Source of the DNA: Heracleum sosnowskyi
Lineage: Eukaryota > Streptophyta > Magnoliopsida > Apiales > Apiaceae
Direction of reading: 5' to 3'
DNA length: 64,000 nt
Assembly (NCBI GenBank): GCA_030848705.1
Contig: JAUIZM010000145.1
Coordinates: forward strand, 83,878 to 147,877
The notes under the pieces were generated by a model. It saw only the letters and a list, made by a program, of their open reading frames with translations, searched no databases and had not been told where the DNA came from. The position numbers and the translations under genes are program-made. Shown piece by piece: positions 11,410 to 26,151 of this stretch (positions are counted from its first letter, which is position 1; every line of letters starts with the position of its first letter).

Positions 11410-14400
11410 TAAAAAATGGACGTACGGACCAAAAAACGCGAAATTTCATTTCCGGAAATGGGTTTTTTCGACCCCCGAAAATGGGAAAAAACCCACTTTT
11501 TGGCCCAAAACTGGTTTCACTGGCATTTTCACGCGCTCAAAAAACGAGGTTCCGGACATTTTTCTTCCGATTTTTTTTGTCACGTGCTAAAATAGAGGTA
11601 CAAAATGGACGTACGGACCAAAAAACGCGAAATTTCATTTCCGGAAATGGGTTTTTTTGACCCCCGAAAATGGGAAAAAACCCACTTTTTGGCCCAAAAC
11701 TGGTTTCACTGGCATTTTCACGCGCTCAAAAAACGAGGTTCCGGACACTTTTCTTCCGATTTTTTTTGTCACATGGTAAAATAGAGGTACAAAATGGACG
11801 TACGGACCAAAAAACACGAAATTTCATTTCCGGAAATGGGTTTTTTCGACCCCCGAAAATGGGAAAAAACCCACTTTTTGGCCCAAAACTGGTTTCACTG
11901 GCATTTTCACGCGCTCAAAAAACGAGGTTCCGGACACTTTTCTTCCGATTTTTTTTGTCACATGGTAAAATAGAGGTACAAAATGGACGTACGGACCAAA
12001 AAACACGAAATTTCATTTCCGGAAATGGGTTTTTTCGACCCCCGAAAATGGGAAAAAACCCACTTTTTGGCCCAAAACTGGTTTCACTGGCATTTTCACG
12101 CGCTCAAAAAACGAGGTTCCGGACACTTTTCTTCCGATTTTTTTTGTCACGTGCTAAAATAGAGGTACAAAATGGACGTACGGACCAAAAAACGCGAAAT
12201 TTCATTTCCGGAAATGAGTTTTTTCGAACCCCGAAAATGGGAAAAAACCCACTTTTTGGCCCAAAACTGGTTTCACTGGCATTTTCACGCGCTCAAAAAA
12301 CGAGGTTCCGGACACTTTTCTTCCGATTCTTTTTGTCACATGGTAAAATAGAGGTACAAAATGGACGTACGGACCAAAAAACACGAAATTTCATTTCCGG
12401 AAATGGGTTTTTTCGACCCCCGAAAATGGGAAAAAACCCACTTTTTGGCCCAAAACTGGTTTCACTGGCATTTTCACGCGCTCAAAAAACGAGGTTCCGG
12501 ACACTTTTCTTCCAATTTTTTTTGTCACGTGCTAAAATAGAGGTACAAAATGGACGTACGGACCAAAAAACGCGAAATTTCATTTCCGGAAATGGGTTTT
12601 TTTCGACCCCCGAAAATGGGAAAAAACCCAGTTTTTGGCCCAAAACTGGTTTCACTGGCATTTTCACGCGCTCAAAAAACGAGGTTCCGGACATTTTTCT
12701 TCCGATTTTTTTTGTCACGTGCTAAAATAGAGGTACAAAATGGACGTACGGACCAAAAAACGCGAAATTTCATTTCCGGAAATGGGTTTTTTCGACCCCC
12801 GAAAATGGGAAAAAACCCACTTTTGTCACAAAACTGGTTTCACTGGCATTTTCACGCGCTCAAAAAACGAGGTTCCGGACACTTTTCTTCCGATTTTTTT
12901 TGTCACGTGCTAAAATAGAGGTAAAAAATGGACGTACGGACCAAAAAACGCGAAATTTCATTTCCGGAAATGGGTTTTTTCGACCCCCGAAAATGGGAAA
13001 AAACCCACTTTTTGGCCCAAAACTGGTTTCACTGGCATTTTCACGCGCTCAAAAAACGAGGTTCCGGACATTTTTCTTCCGATTTTTTTTGTCACGTGCT
13101 AAAATAGAGGTACAAAATGGACGTACGGACCAAAAAACGCGAAATTTCATTTCCGGAAATGGGTTTTTTTGACCCCCGAAAATGGGAAAAAACCCACTTT
13201 TTGGCCCAAAACTGGTTTCACTGGCATTTTCACGCGCTCAAAAAACGAGGTTCCGGACACTTTTCTTCCGATTTTTTTTGTCACATGGTAAAATAGAGGT
13301 ACAAAATGGACGTACGGACCAAAAAACACGAAATTTCATTTCCGGAAATGGGTTTTTTCGACCCCCGAAAATGGGAAAAAACCCACTTTTTGGCCCAAAA
13401 CTGGTTTCACTGGCATTTTCACGCGCTCAAAAAACGAGGTTCCGGACACTTTTCTTCCGATTTTTTTTGTCACGTGCTAAAATAGAGGTACAAAATGGAC
13501 GTACGGACCAAAAAACGCGAAATTTCATTTCCGGAAATGGGTTTTTTCGAACCCCGAAAATGGGAAAAAACCCACTTTTTGGCCCAAAACTGGTTTCACT
13601 GGCATTTTCACGCGCTCAAAAAACGAGGTTCCGGACACTTTTCTTCCGATTCTTTTTGTCACATGGTAAAATAGAGGTACAAAATGGACGTACGGACCAA
13701 AAAACACGAAATTTCATTTCCGGAAATGGGTTTTTTCGACCCCCGAAAATGGGAAAAAACCCACTTTTTGGCCCAAAACTGGTTTCACTGGCATTTTCAC
13801 GCGCTCAAAAAACGAGGTTCCGGACATTTTTCTTCCGATTTTTTTTGTCACGTGCTAAAATAGAGGTACAAAATGGACGTACGGACCAAAAAACGCGAAA
13901 TTTCATTTCCGGAAAAGGGTTTTTTTCGACCCCCGAAAATGGGAAAAAAACCCACTTTTTGGCCCAAAACTGGTTTCACTGGCATTTTCACGCGCTCAAA
14001 AAACGAGTTTCCGGGCATTTTTCTTCCGATTGTTTTTGTCACGTGCTAAAATAGAGGTACAAAATGGACGTACGGACCAAAAAACGCGAAATTTCATTTC
14101 CGGAAAAGGGTTTTTTTCGACCCACGAAAATGGGAAAAAACCCACTTTTTGGCCCAAAACTGGTTTCACTGGCATTTTCACGCGCTCAAAAAACGAGGTT
14201 CCGGACACTTTTCTTCCGATTTTTTTTGTCACGTGCTAAAATAGAGGTACAAAATGAACGTACGGACCAAAAAACGCGAAAGTCCATTGCCGGAAAAGGG
14301 TTTTTCTCGACCCCCGAAAATGGGAAAAAACCCACTTTTTGGCCCAAAACTGGTTTCACTGGCATTTTCACGCGCTCAAAAAACGAGGTTCCGGACATTT

Positions 14401-15763
14401 TTCTTCCGATTTTTTTTGTCACGTGCTAAAATAGAGGTACAAAATGGACGTACGGACCAAAAAACGCGAAATTTCATTTCCGGAAATGGGTTTTTTCGAC
14501 CCCCGAAAATGGGAAAAAACCCACTTTTTGTCACAAAACTGGTTTCACTGGCATTTTCACGCGCTCAAAAAACGAGGTTCCGGACACTTTTCTTCCGATT
14601 TTTTTTGTCACGTGCTAAAATAGAGGTAAAAAATGGACGTACGGACCAAAAAACGCGAAATTTCATTTCCGGAAATGGGTTTTTTCGACCCCCGAAAATG
14701 GGAAAAAACCCACTTTTTGGCCCAAAACTGGTTTCACTGGCATTTTCACGCGCTCAAAAAACGAGGTTCCGGACATTTTTCTTCCGATTTTTTTTGTCAC
14801 GTGCTAAAATAGAGGTACAAAATGGACGTACGGACCAAAAAACGCGAAATTTCATTTCCGGAAATGGGTTTTTTCGACCCCCGAAAATGGGAAAAAACCC
14901 ACTTTTTGGCCCAAAACTGGTTTCACTGGCATTTTCACGCGCTCAAAAAACGAGGTTCCGGACACTTTTCTTCCGATTTTTTTTGTCACATGGTAAAATA
15001 GAGGTACAAAATGGACGTACGGACCAAAAAACACGAAATTTCATTTCCGGTAATGGGTTTTTTCGACCCCCGAAAATGGGAAAAAACCCACTTTTTGGCC
15101 CAAAACTGGTTTCACTGGCATTTTCACGCGCTCAAAAAACGAGGTTCCGGACACTTTTCTTCCGATTTTTTTTGTCACGTGCTAAAATAGAGGTACAAAA
15201 TGGACGTACGGACCAAAAAACGCGAAATTTCATTTCCGGAAATGGGTTTTTTCGACCCCCGAAAATGGGAAAAAACCCACTTTTTGGCCCAAAACTAGTT
15301 TCACTGGCATTTTCACGCGCTCAAAAAACGAGGTTCCGGACATTTTTCTTCCGATTTTTTTTGTCACGTGCTAAAATAGAGGTACAAAATGGACGTACGG
15401 ACCAAAAAACGCGAAATTTCATTTCCGGAAAAGGGTTTTTTTCGACCCCCGAAAATGGGAAAAAAACCCACTTTTTGGCCCAAAACTGGTTTCACTGGCA
15501 TTTTCACGCGCTCAAAAAACGAGTTTCCGGGCATTTTTCTTCCGATTGTTTTTGTCACGTGCTAAAATAGAGGTACAAAATGGACGTACGGACCAAAAAA
15601 CGCGAAATTTCATTTCCGGAAAAGGGTTTTTTTCGACCCACGAAAATGGGAAAAAACCCACTTTTTGGCCCAAAACTGGTTTCACTGGCATTTTCACGCG
15701 CTCAAAAAACGAGGTTCCGGACACTTTTCTTCCGATTTTTTTTGTCACGTGCTAAAATAGAGG
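11410..15763 (+). repeat. Higher-order repeat, 23 monomers, copy A
   Basis: This 4,354-bp block is followed immediately by a near-identical copy (15,764-20,117). Variant monomers occur in the same order at a constant 4,354-bp offset, for example the GTCACAAAAC monomer lacking one T at 12,825 and 17,179, and the GAAAGTCCATTGCC monomers at 14,254 and 18,608. Inside the block, shorter repeats of about 1,512-1,516 bp (8 monomers) are visible, and one of these also occurs upstream at 7.97-9.49 kb. Edges were placed where the offset alignment breaks and are good to a few bases. Confidence 0.85.
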
Positions 15764-18700
15764 TAAAAAATGGACGTACGGACCAAAAAACGCGAAATTT
15801 CATTTCCGGAAATGGGTTTTTTCGACCCCCGAAAATGGGAAAAAACCCACTTTTTGGCCCAAAACTGGTTTCACTGGCATTTTCACGCGCTCAAAAAACG
15901 AGGTTCCGGACATTTTTCTTCCGATTTTTTTTGTCACGTGCTAAAATAGAGGTACAAAATGGACGTACGGACCAAAAAACGCGAAATTTCATTTCCGGAA
16001 ATGGGTTTTTTTGACCCCCGAAAATGGGAAAAAACCCACTTTTTGGCCCAAAACTGGTTTCACTGGCATTTTCACGCGCTCAAAAAACGAGGTTCCGGAC
16101 ACTTTTCTTCCGATTTTTTTTGTCACATGGTAAAATAGAGGTACAAAATGGACGTACGGACCAAAAAACACGAAATTTCATTTCCGGAAATGGGTTTTTT
16201 CGACCCCCGAAAATGGGAAAAAACCCACTTTTTGGCCCAAAACTGGTTTCACTGGCATTTTCACGCGCTCAAAAAACGAGGTTCCGGACACTTTTCTTCC
16301 GATTTTTTTTGTCACATGGTAAAATAGAGGTACAAAATGGACGTACGGACCAAAAAACACGAAATTTCATTTCCGGAAATGGGTTTTTTCGACCCCCGAA
16401 AATGGGAAAAAACCCACTTTTTGGCCCAAAACTGGTTTCACTGGCATTTTCACGCGCTCAAAAAACGAGGTTCCGGACACTTTTCTTCCGATTTTTTTTG
16501 TCACGTGCTAAAATAGAGGTACAAAATGGACGTACGGACCAAAAAACGCGAAATTTCATTTCCGGAAATGAGTTTTTTCGAACCCCGAAAATGGGAAAAA
16601 ACCCACTTTTTGGCCCAAAACTCGTTTCACTGGCATTTTCACGCGCTCAAAAAACGAGGTTCCGGACACTTTTCTTCCGATTCTTTTTGTCACATGGTAA
16701 AATAGAGGTACAAAATGGACGTACGGACCAAAAAACACGAAATTTCATTTCCGGAAATGGGTTTTTTCGACCCCCGAAAATGGGAAAAAACCCACTTTTT
16801 GGCCCAAAACTGGTTTCACTGGCATTTTCACGCGCTCAAAAAACGAGGTTCCGGACACTTTTCTTCCAATTTTTTTTGTCACGTGCTAAAATAGAGGTAC
16901 AAAATGGACGTACGGACCAAAAAACGCGAAATTTCATTTCCGGAAATGGGTTTTTTTCGACCCCCGAAAATGGGAAAAAACCCAGTTTTTGGCCCAAAAC
17001 TGGTTTCACTGGCATTTTCACGCGCTCAAAAAACGAGGTTCCGGACATTTTTCTTCCGATTTTTTTTGTCACGTGCTAAAATAGAGGTACAAAATGGACG
17101 TACGGACCAAAAAACGCGAAATTTCATTTCCGGAAATGGGTTTTTTCGACCCCCGAAAATGGGAAAAAACCCACTTTTGTCACAAAACTGGTTTCACTGG
17201 CATTTTCACGCGCTCAAAAAACGAGGTTCCGGACACTTTTCTTCCGATTTTTTTTGTCACGTGCTAAAATAGAGGTAAAAAATGGACGTACGGACCAAAA
17301 AACGCGAAATTTCATTTCCGGAAATGGGTTTTTTCGACCCCCGAAAATGGGAAAAAACCCACTTTTTGGCCCAAAACTGGTTTCACTGGCATTTTCACGC
17401 GCTCAAAAAACGAGGTTCCGGACATTTTTCTTCCGATTTTTTTTGTCACGTGCTAAAATAGAGGTACAAAATGGACGTACGGACCAAAAAACGCGAAATT
17501 TCATTTCCGGAAATGGGTTTTTTTGACCCCCGAAAATGGGAAAAAACCCACTTTTTGGCCCAAAACTGGTTTCACTGGCATTTTCACGCGCTCAAAAAAC
17601 GAGGTTCCGGACACTTTTCTTCCGATTTTTTTTGTCACATGGTAAAATAGAGGTACAAAATGGACGTACGGACCAAAAAACACGAAATTTCATTTCCGGA
17701 AATGGGTTTTTTCGACCCCCGAAAATGGGAAAAAACCCACTTTTTGGCCCAAAACTGGTTTCACTGGCATTTTCACGCGCTCAAAAAACGAGGTTCCGGA
17801 CACTTTTCTTCCGATTTTTTTTGTCACGTGCTAAAATAGAGGTACAAAATGGACGTACGGACCAAAAAACGCGAAATTTCATTTCCGGAAATGGGTTTTT
17901 TCGAACCCCGAAAATGGGAAAAAACCCACTTTTTGGCCCAAAACTGGTTTCACTGGCATTTTCACGCGCTCAAAAAACGAGGTTCCGGACACTTTTCTTC
18001 CGATTCTTTTTGTCACATGGTAAAATAGAGGTACAAAATGGACGTACGGACCAAAAAACACGAAATTTCATTTCCGGAAATGGGTTTTTTCGACCCCCGA
18101 AAATGGGAAAAAACCCACTTTTTGGCCCAAAACTGGTTTCACTGGCATTTTCACGCGCTCAAAAAACGAGGTTCCGGACATTTTTCTTCCGATTTTTTTT
18201 GTCACGTGCTAAAATAGAGGTACAAAATGGACGTACGGACCAAAAAACGCGAAATTTCATTTCCGGAAAAGGGTTTTTTTCGACCCCCGAAAATGGGAAA
18301 AAAACCCACTTTTTGGCCCAAAACTGGTTTCACTGGCATTTTCACGCGCTCAAAAAACGAGTTTCCGGGCATTTTTCTTCCGATTGTTTTTGTCACGTGC
18401 TAAAATAGAGGTACAAAATGGACGTACGGACCAAAAAACGCGAAATTTCATTTCCGGAAAAGGGTTTTTTTCGACCCACGAAAATGGGAAAAAACCCACT
18501 TTTTGGCCCAAAACTGGTTTCACTGGCATTTTCACGCGCTCAAAAAACGAGGTTCCGGACACTTTTCTTCCGATTTTTTTTGTCACGTGCTAAAATAGAG
18601 GTACAAAATGAACGTACGGACCAAAAAACGCGAAAGTCCATTGCCGGAAAAGGGTTTTTCTCGACCCCCGAAAATGGGAAAAAACCCACTTTTTGGCCCA

Positions 18701-20117
18701 AAACTGGTTTCACTGGCATTTTCACGCGCTCAAAAAACGAGGTTCCGGACATTTTTCTTCCGATTTTTTTTGTCACGTGCTAAAATAGAGGTACAAAATG
18801 GACGTACGGACCAAAAAACGCGAAATTTCATTTCCGGAAATGGGTTTTTTCGACCCCCGAAAATGGGAAAAAACCCACTTTTTGTCACAAAACTGGTTTC
18901 ACTGGCATTTTCACGCGCTCAAAAAACGAGGTTCCGGACACTTTTCTTCCGATTTTTTTTGTCACGTGCTAAAATAGAGGTAAAAAATGGACGTACGGAC
19001 CAAAAAACGCGAAATTTCATTTCCGGAAATGGGTTTTTTCGACCCCCGAAAATGGGAAAAAACCCACTTTTTGGCCCAAAACTGGTTTCACTGGCATTTT
19101 CACGCGCTCAAAAAACGAGGTTCCGGACATTTTTCTTCCGATTTTTTTTGTCACGTGCTAAAATAGAGGTACAAAATGGACGTACGGACCAAAAAACGCG
19201 AAATTTCATTTCCGGAAATGGGTTTTTTCGACCCCCGAAAATGGGAAAAAACCCACTTTTTGGCCCAAAACTGGTTTCACTGGCATTTTCACGCGCTCAA
19301 AAAACGAGGTTCCGGACACTTTTCTTCCGATTTTTTTTGTCACATGGTAAAATAGAGGTACAAAATGGACGTACGGACCAAAAAACACGAAATTTCATTT
19401 CCGGTAATGGGTTTTTTCGACCCCCGAAAATGGGAAAAAACCCACTTTTTGGCCCAAAACTGGTTTCACTGGCATTTTCACGCGCTCAAAAAACGAGGTT
19501 CCGGACACTTTTCTTCCGATTTTTTCTGTCACGTGCTAAAATAGAGGTACAAAATGGACGTACGGACCAAAAAACGCGAAATTTCATTTCCGGAAATGGG
19601 TTTTTTCGACCCCCGAAAATGGGAAAAAACCCACTTTTTGGCCCAAAACTAGTTTCACTGGCATTTTCACGCGCTCAAAAAACGAGGTTCCGGACATTTT
19701 TCTTCCGATTTTTTTTGTCACGTGCTAAAATAGAGGTACAAAATGGACGTACGGACCAAAAAACGCGAAATTTCATTTCCGGAAAAGGGTTTTTTTCGAC
19801 CCCCGAAAATGGGAAAAAAACCCACTTTTTGGCCCAAAACTGGTTTCACTGGCATTTTCACGCGCTCAAAAAACGAGTTTCCGGGCATTTTTCTTCCGAT
19901 TGTTTTTGTCACGTGCTAAAATAGAGGTACAAAATGGACGTACGGACCAAAAAACGCGAAATTTCATTTCCGGAAAAGGGTTTTTTTCGACCCACGAAAA
20001 TGGGAAAAAACCCACTTTTTGGCCCAAAACTGGTTTCACTGGCATTTTCACGCGCTCAAAAAACGAGGTTCCGGACACTTTTCTTCCGATTTTTTTTGTC
20101 ACGTGCTAAAATAGAGG
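15764..20117 (+). repeat. Higher-order repeat, 23 monomers, copy B
   Basis: Tandem duplicate of 11,410-15,763. Reading by eye found only two substitutions between the copies: CTCGTTTCAC near 16,623 (copy A has CTGGTTTCAC) and a C within the T run near 19,526. The copies part at about 20,120, where this one continues with GAGGTACAAAATGAACG whereas copy A is followed by GAGGTAAAAAATGG. Such low divergence points to a recent segmental duplication, or to an assembly duplication that read depth would expose. Confidence 0.85.
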
Positions 20118-23100
20118 TACAAAATGAACGTACGGACCAAAAAACGCGAAAGTCCATTGCCGGAAAAGGGTTTTTTTCGACCCCCGAAAATGGGAAAAAA
20201 CCCACTTTTTGGCCCAAAACTGGTTTCACTGGCATTTTCACGCGCTCAAAAAACGAGGTTCCGGACATTTTTCTTTCGATTTTTTTTGTCACGTGCTAAA
20301 ATAGAGGTACAAAATGGACGTACGGACCTAAAAACGCGAAATTTCATTTCCGGAAATGGGTTTTTTCGACCCCCGAAAATGGGAAAAAACCCACTTTTTG
20401 TCACAAAACTGGTTTCACTGGCATTTTCACGCGCTCAAAAAACGAGGTTCCGGACACTTTTCTTCCGATTTTTTTTGTCACGTGCTAAAATAGAGGTAAA
20501 AAATGGACGTACGGACCAAAAAACGCGAAATTTCATTTCCGGAAATGGGTTTTTTCGACCCCCGAAAATGGGAAAAAACCCACTTTTTGGCCCAAAACTG
20601 GTTTCACTGGCATTTTCACGCGCTCAAAAAACGAGGTTCCGGACATTTTTCTTCCGATTTTTTTTGTCACGTGCTAAAATAGAGGTACAAAATGGACGTA
20701 CGGACCAAAAAACGCGAAATTTCATTTCCGGAAATGGGTTTTTTCGACCCCCGAAAATGGGAAAAAACCCACTTTTTGGCCCAAAACTGGTTTCACTGGC
20801 ATTTTCACGCGCTCAAAAAACGAGGTTCCGGACACTTTTCTTCCGATTTTTTTTGTCACATGGTAAAATAGAGGTACAAAATGGACGTACGGACCAAAAA
20901 ACACGAAATTTCATTTCCGGAAATGGGTTTTTTCGACCCCCGAAAATGGGAAAAAACCCACTCTTTGGCCCAAAACTGGTTTCACTGGCATTTTCACGCG
21001 CTCAAAAAACGAGGTTCCGGACACTTTTCTTCCGATTTTTTTTGTCACGTGCTAAAATAGAGGTACAAAATGGACGTACGGACCAAAAAACGCGAAATTT
21101 CATTTCCGGAAATGAGTTTTTTCGAACCCCGAAAATGGGAAAAAACCCACTTTTTGGCCCAAAACTGGTTTCACTGGCATTTTCACGCCCTCAAAAAACG
21201 AGGTTCCGGACACTTTTCTTCCGATTCTTTTTGTCACATGGTAAAATAGAGGTACAAAATGGACGTACGGACCAAAAAACACGAAATTTCATTTCCGGAA
21301 ATGGGTTTTTTCGACCCCCGAAAATGGGAAAAAACCCACTTTTTGGCCCAAAACTGGTTTCACTGGCATTTTCACGCGCTCAAAAAACGAGGTTCCGGAC
21401 ACTTTTCTTCCAATTTTTTTTGTCACGTGCTAAAATAGAGGTACAAAATGGACGTACGGACCAAAAAACGCGAAATTTCATTTCCGGAAATGGGTTTTTT
21501 TCGACCCCCGAAAATGGGAAAAAACCCAGTTTTTGGCCCAAAACTGGTTTCACTGGCATTTTCACGCGCTCAAAAAACGAGGTTCCGGACATTTTTCTTC
21601 CGATTTTTTTTGTCACGTGCTAAAATAGAGGTACAAAATGGACGTACGGACCAAAAAACGCGAAATTTCATTTCCGGAAATGGGTTTTTTCGACCCCCGA
21701 AAATGGGAAAAAACCCACTTTTGTCACAAAACTGGTTTCACTGGCATTTTCACGCGCTCAAAAAACGAGGTTCCGGACACTTTTCTTCCGATTTTTTTTG
21801 TCACGTGCTAAAATAGAGGTAAAAAATGGACGTACGGACCAAAAAAACGCGAAATTTCATTTCCGGAAATGGGTTTTTTCGACCCCTGAAAATGGGAAAA
21901 AACCCACTTTTTGGCCCAAAACTGGTTTCACTGGCATTTTCACGCGCTCAAAAAACGAGGTTCCGGACATTTTTCTTCCGATTTTTTTTGTCACGTGATA
22001 AAATAGAGGTACAAAATGGACGTACGGACCAAAAAACGCGAAATTTCATTTCCGGAAATGGGTTTTTTCGACCCCCGAAAATGGGAAAAAACCCACTTTT
22101 TGGCCCAAAACTGGTTTCACTGGCATTTTCACGCGCTCAAAAAACGAGGTTCCGGACACTTTTCTTCCGATTTTTTTTGTCACATGGTAAAATAGAGGTA
22201 CAAAATGGACGTACGGACCAAAAAACACGAAATTTCATTTCCGGAAATGGGTTTTTTCGACCCCCGAAAATGGGAAAAAACCCACTTTTTGGCCCAAAAC
22301 TGGTTTCACTGGCATTTTCACGCGCTCAAAAAACGAGGTTCCGGACACTTTTCTTCCGATTTTTTTTGTCACGTGCTAAAATAGAGGTACAAAATGGACG
22401 TACGGACCAAAAAACGCGAAATTTCATTTCCAGAAATGGGTTTTTTCGAACCCCGAAAATGGGAAAAAACCCACTTTTTGGCCCAAAACTGGTTTCACTG
22501 GCATTTTCACGCGCTCAAAAAACGAGGTTCCGGACACTTTTCTTCCGATTCTTTTTGTCACATGGTAAAATAGAGGTACAAAATGGACGTACGGACCAAA
22601 AAACACGAAATTTCATTTCCGGAAATGGGTTTTTTCGACCCCCGAAAATGGGAAAAAACCCACTTTTTGGCCCAAAACTGGTTTCACTGGCATTTTCACG
22701 CGCTCAAAAAACGAGGTTCCGGACACTTTTCTTCCGATTTTTTTTGTCACGTGCTAAAATAGAGGTACAAAATGGACGTACGGACCAAAAAACGCGAAAT
22801 TTCATTTCCGGAAATGGGTTTTTTTCGACCCCCGAAAATGGGAAAAAACCCAGTTTTTGGCCCAAAACTGGTTTCACTGGCATTTTCACGCGCTCAAGAA
22901 ACGAGGTTCCGGACACTTTTCTTCCAATTTTTTTTGTCACGTGCTAAAATAGAGGTACAAAATGGACGTACGGACCAAAAAACGCGAAATTTCATTTCCG
23001 GAAATGGGTTTTTTCGACCCCCGAAAATGGGAAAAAACCCACTTTTTGGCCCAAAACTAGTTTCACTGGCATTTTCACGCGCTCAAAAAATGAGGTTCCG

Positions 23101-23711
23101 GACATTTTTCTTCCGATTTTTTTTGTCACGTGCTAAAATAGAGGTACAAAATGGACGTACGGACCAAAAAACGCGAAATTTCATTTCCGGAAAAGGGTTT
23201 TTTTCGACCCACGAAAATGGGAAAAAACCCACTTTTTGGCCCAAAACTGGTTTCACTGGCATTTGCACGCGCTCAAAAAACGAGGTTCCGGGCATTTTTC
23301 TTCCGATTTTTTTTGTCACGTGCTAAAATAGAGGTACAAAATGAACGTACGGACCAAAAAACGCGAAATTCCATTACCGGAAAAGGGTTTTTTTCGACCC
23401 CCGAAAATGGGAAATAACCCACTTTTTGGCCCAAAACTGGTTTCACTGGCATTTTCACGCGCTCAAAAAACGAGGTTCCGGACATTTTTCTTCCGATTTT
23501 TTTTGTCACGTGCTAAAATAGAGGTACAAAATGGACGTACGGACCAAAAAAACGCGAAATTTCATTTCCGGAAATGGGTTTTTTCGACCCCCGAAAATGG
23601 GAAAAAACCCACTTTTTGGCCCAAAACTGGTTTCACTGGCATTTTCACGCGCTCAAAAAACGAGGTTCCGGACACTTTTCTTCCGATTTTTTTTGTCACG
23701 TGCTAAAATAG

Positions 23712-25800
23712 AGGTAAAAAATGGACGTACGGACCAAAAAACGCGAAATTTCATTTCCGGAAATGGGTTTTTTCGACCCCCGAAAATGGGAAAAAACCCA
23801 CTTTTTGGCCCAAAACTGGTTTCACTGGCATTTTCACGCGCTCAAAAAACGAGGTTCCGGACACTTTTCTTCCGATTTTTTTTGTCACGTGCTAAAATAG
23901 AGGTAAAAAATGGACGTACGGACCAAAAAACGCGAAATTTCATTTCCGGAAATGGGTTTTTTCGACCCCCGAAAATGGGAAAAAACCCACTTTTTGGCCC
24001 AAAACTGGTTTCACTGGCATTTTCACACGCTCAAAAAACGAGGTTCCGGACACTTTTCTTCCGATTTTTTTTGTCACGTGCTAAAATAGAGGTACAAAAT
24101 GGACGTACGGACCAAAAACCGCGAAATTTCATTTCCGGAAATGGGTTTTTTCGACCCCCGAAAATGGGAAAAAACCCACTTTTTGGCCCAAAACTGGTTT
24201 CACTGGCATTTTCACGCGCTCAAAAAACGAGGTTCCGGACACTTTTCTTCCGATTTTTTTTGTCACGTGCTAAAATAGAGGTACAAAATGGACGTACGGA
24301 CCAAAAACCGCGAAATTTCATTTCCGGAAATGGGTTTTTTCGACCCCCGAAAATGGGAAAAAACCCACTTTTTGGCCCAAAACTGGTTTCACTGGCATTT
24401 TCACGCGCTCAAAAAACGAGGTTCCGGACACTTTTCTTCCGATTTTTTTTGTCACGTGCTAAAATAGAGGTACAAAATGGACGTACGGACCAAAAAACGC
24501 GAAATTTCATTTCCGGAAATGGGTTTTTTCGACCCCCGAAAATGGGAAAAAACCCACTTTTTGGCCCAAAACTGGTTTCACTGGCATTTTCACGCGCTCA
24601 AAAAACGAGGTTCCGGACATTTTTCTTCCGATTTTTTTTTGTCACGTGCTAAAATAGAGGTACAAAATGTACGTACGGACCAAAAAACGCGAAATTTCAT
24701 TTCCGGAAATGGGTTTTTTCGACCCCCGAAAATGGGAAAAAACCCACTTTTTGGCCCAAAACTGGTTTCACTGGCATTTTCACGCGCTCAAAAAACGAGG
24801 TTCCGGACACTTTTCTTCCGATTTTTTTTGTCACGTGCTAAAATAGAGGTAAAAAATGGACGTACGGACCAAAAAACGCGAAATTTCATTTCCGGAAATG
24901 GGTTTTTTCGACCCCCGAAAATGGGAAAAAACCCACTTTTTGGCCCAAAACTGGTTTCACTGGCATTTTCACGCGCTCAAAAAACGAGGTTCCGGACACT
25001 TTTCTTCCGATTTTTTTTGTCACGTGCTAAAATAGAGGTAAAAAATGGACGTACGGACCAAAAAACGCGAAATTTCATTTCCGGAAATGGGTTTTTTCGA
25101 CCCCCGAAAATGGGAAAAAACCCACTTTTTGGCCCAAAACTGGTTTCACTGGCATTTTCACACGCTCAAAAAACGAGGTTCCGGACACTTTTCTTCCGAT
25201 TTTTTTTGTCACGTGCTAAAATAGAGGTACAAAATGGACGTACGGACCAAAAACCGCGAAATTTCATTTCCGGAAATGGGTTTTTTCGACCCCCGAAAAT
25301 GGGAAAAAACCCACTTTTTGGCCCAAAACTGGTTTCACTGGCATTTTCACGCGCTCAAAAAACGAGGTTCCGGACACTTTTCTTCCGATTTTTTTTGTCA
25401 CGTGCTAAAATAGAGGTACAAAATGGACGTACGGACCAAAAACCGCGAAATTTCATTTCCGGAAATGGGTTTTTTCGACCCCCGAAAATGGGAAAAAACC
25501 CACTTTTTGGCCCAAAACTGGTTTCACTGGCATTTTCACGCGCTCAAAAAACGAGGTTCCGGACACTTTTCTTCCGATTTTTTTTGTCACGTGCTAAAAT
25601 AGAGGTACAAAATGGACGTACGGACCAAAAAAACGCGAAATTTCATTTCCGGAAATGGGTTTTTTCGACCCCCGAAAATGGGAAAAAACCCACTTTTTGG
25701 CCCAAAACTGGTTTCACTGGCATTTTCACGCGCTCAAAAAACGAGGTTCCGGACATTTTTCTTCCGATTTTTTTTGTCACGTGCTAAAATAGAGGTACAA
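23712..25800 (+). repeat. Two tandem copies of a 6-monomer block (1,135 bp)
   Basis: Monomers with GAGGTAAAAAATGG, the private variant TTTCACACGC (24,024 and 25,159) and AAAAACCGCG recur in the same order at a 1,135-bp offset (six monomers plus one base). The odd base is an extra T in the T run near 24,631-24,640. The block is also embedded in the larger repeats downstream: the TTTCACACGC monomer reappears at 27,806, 32,531 and 33,854. The end of the second copy is approximate. Confidence 0.75.
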
Positions 25801-26151
25801 AATGGACGTACGGACCAAAAAACGCGAAATTTCATTTCCGGAAATGGGTTTTTTCGACCCCCGAAAATGGTAAAAAACCCACTTTTTGGCCCAAAACTGG
25901 TTTCACTAGCATTTTCACGCGCTCAAAAAACGAGGTTCCGGACACTTTTCTTCCGATTTTTTTTGTCACGTGCTAAAATAGAGGTAAAAAATGGACGTAC
26001 GGACCAAAAAACGCGAAATTTCATTTCCGGAAATGGGTTTTTTCGACCCCCGAAAATGGGAAAAAACCCACTTTTTGGCCCAAAACTGGTTTGACTGGCA
26101 TTTTCACGCGCTCAAAAAACGAGGTTCCGGACATTTTTCTTCCGATTTTTT

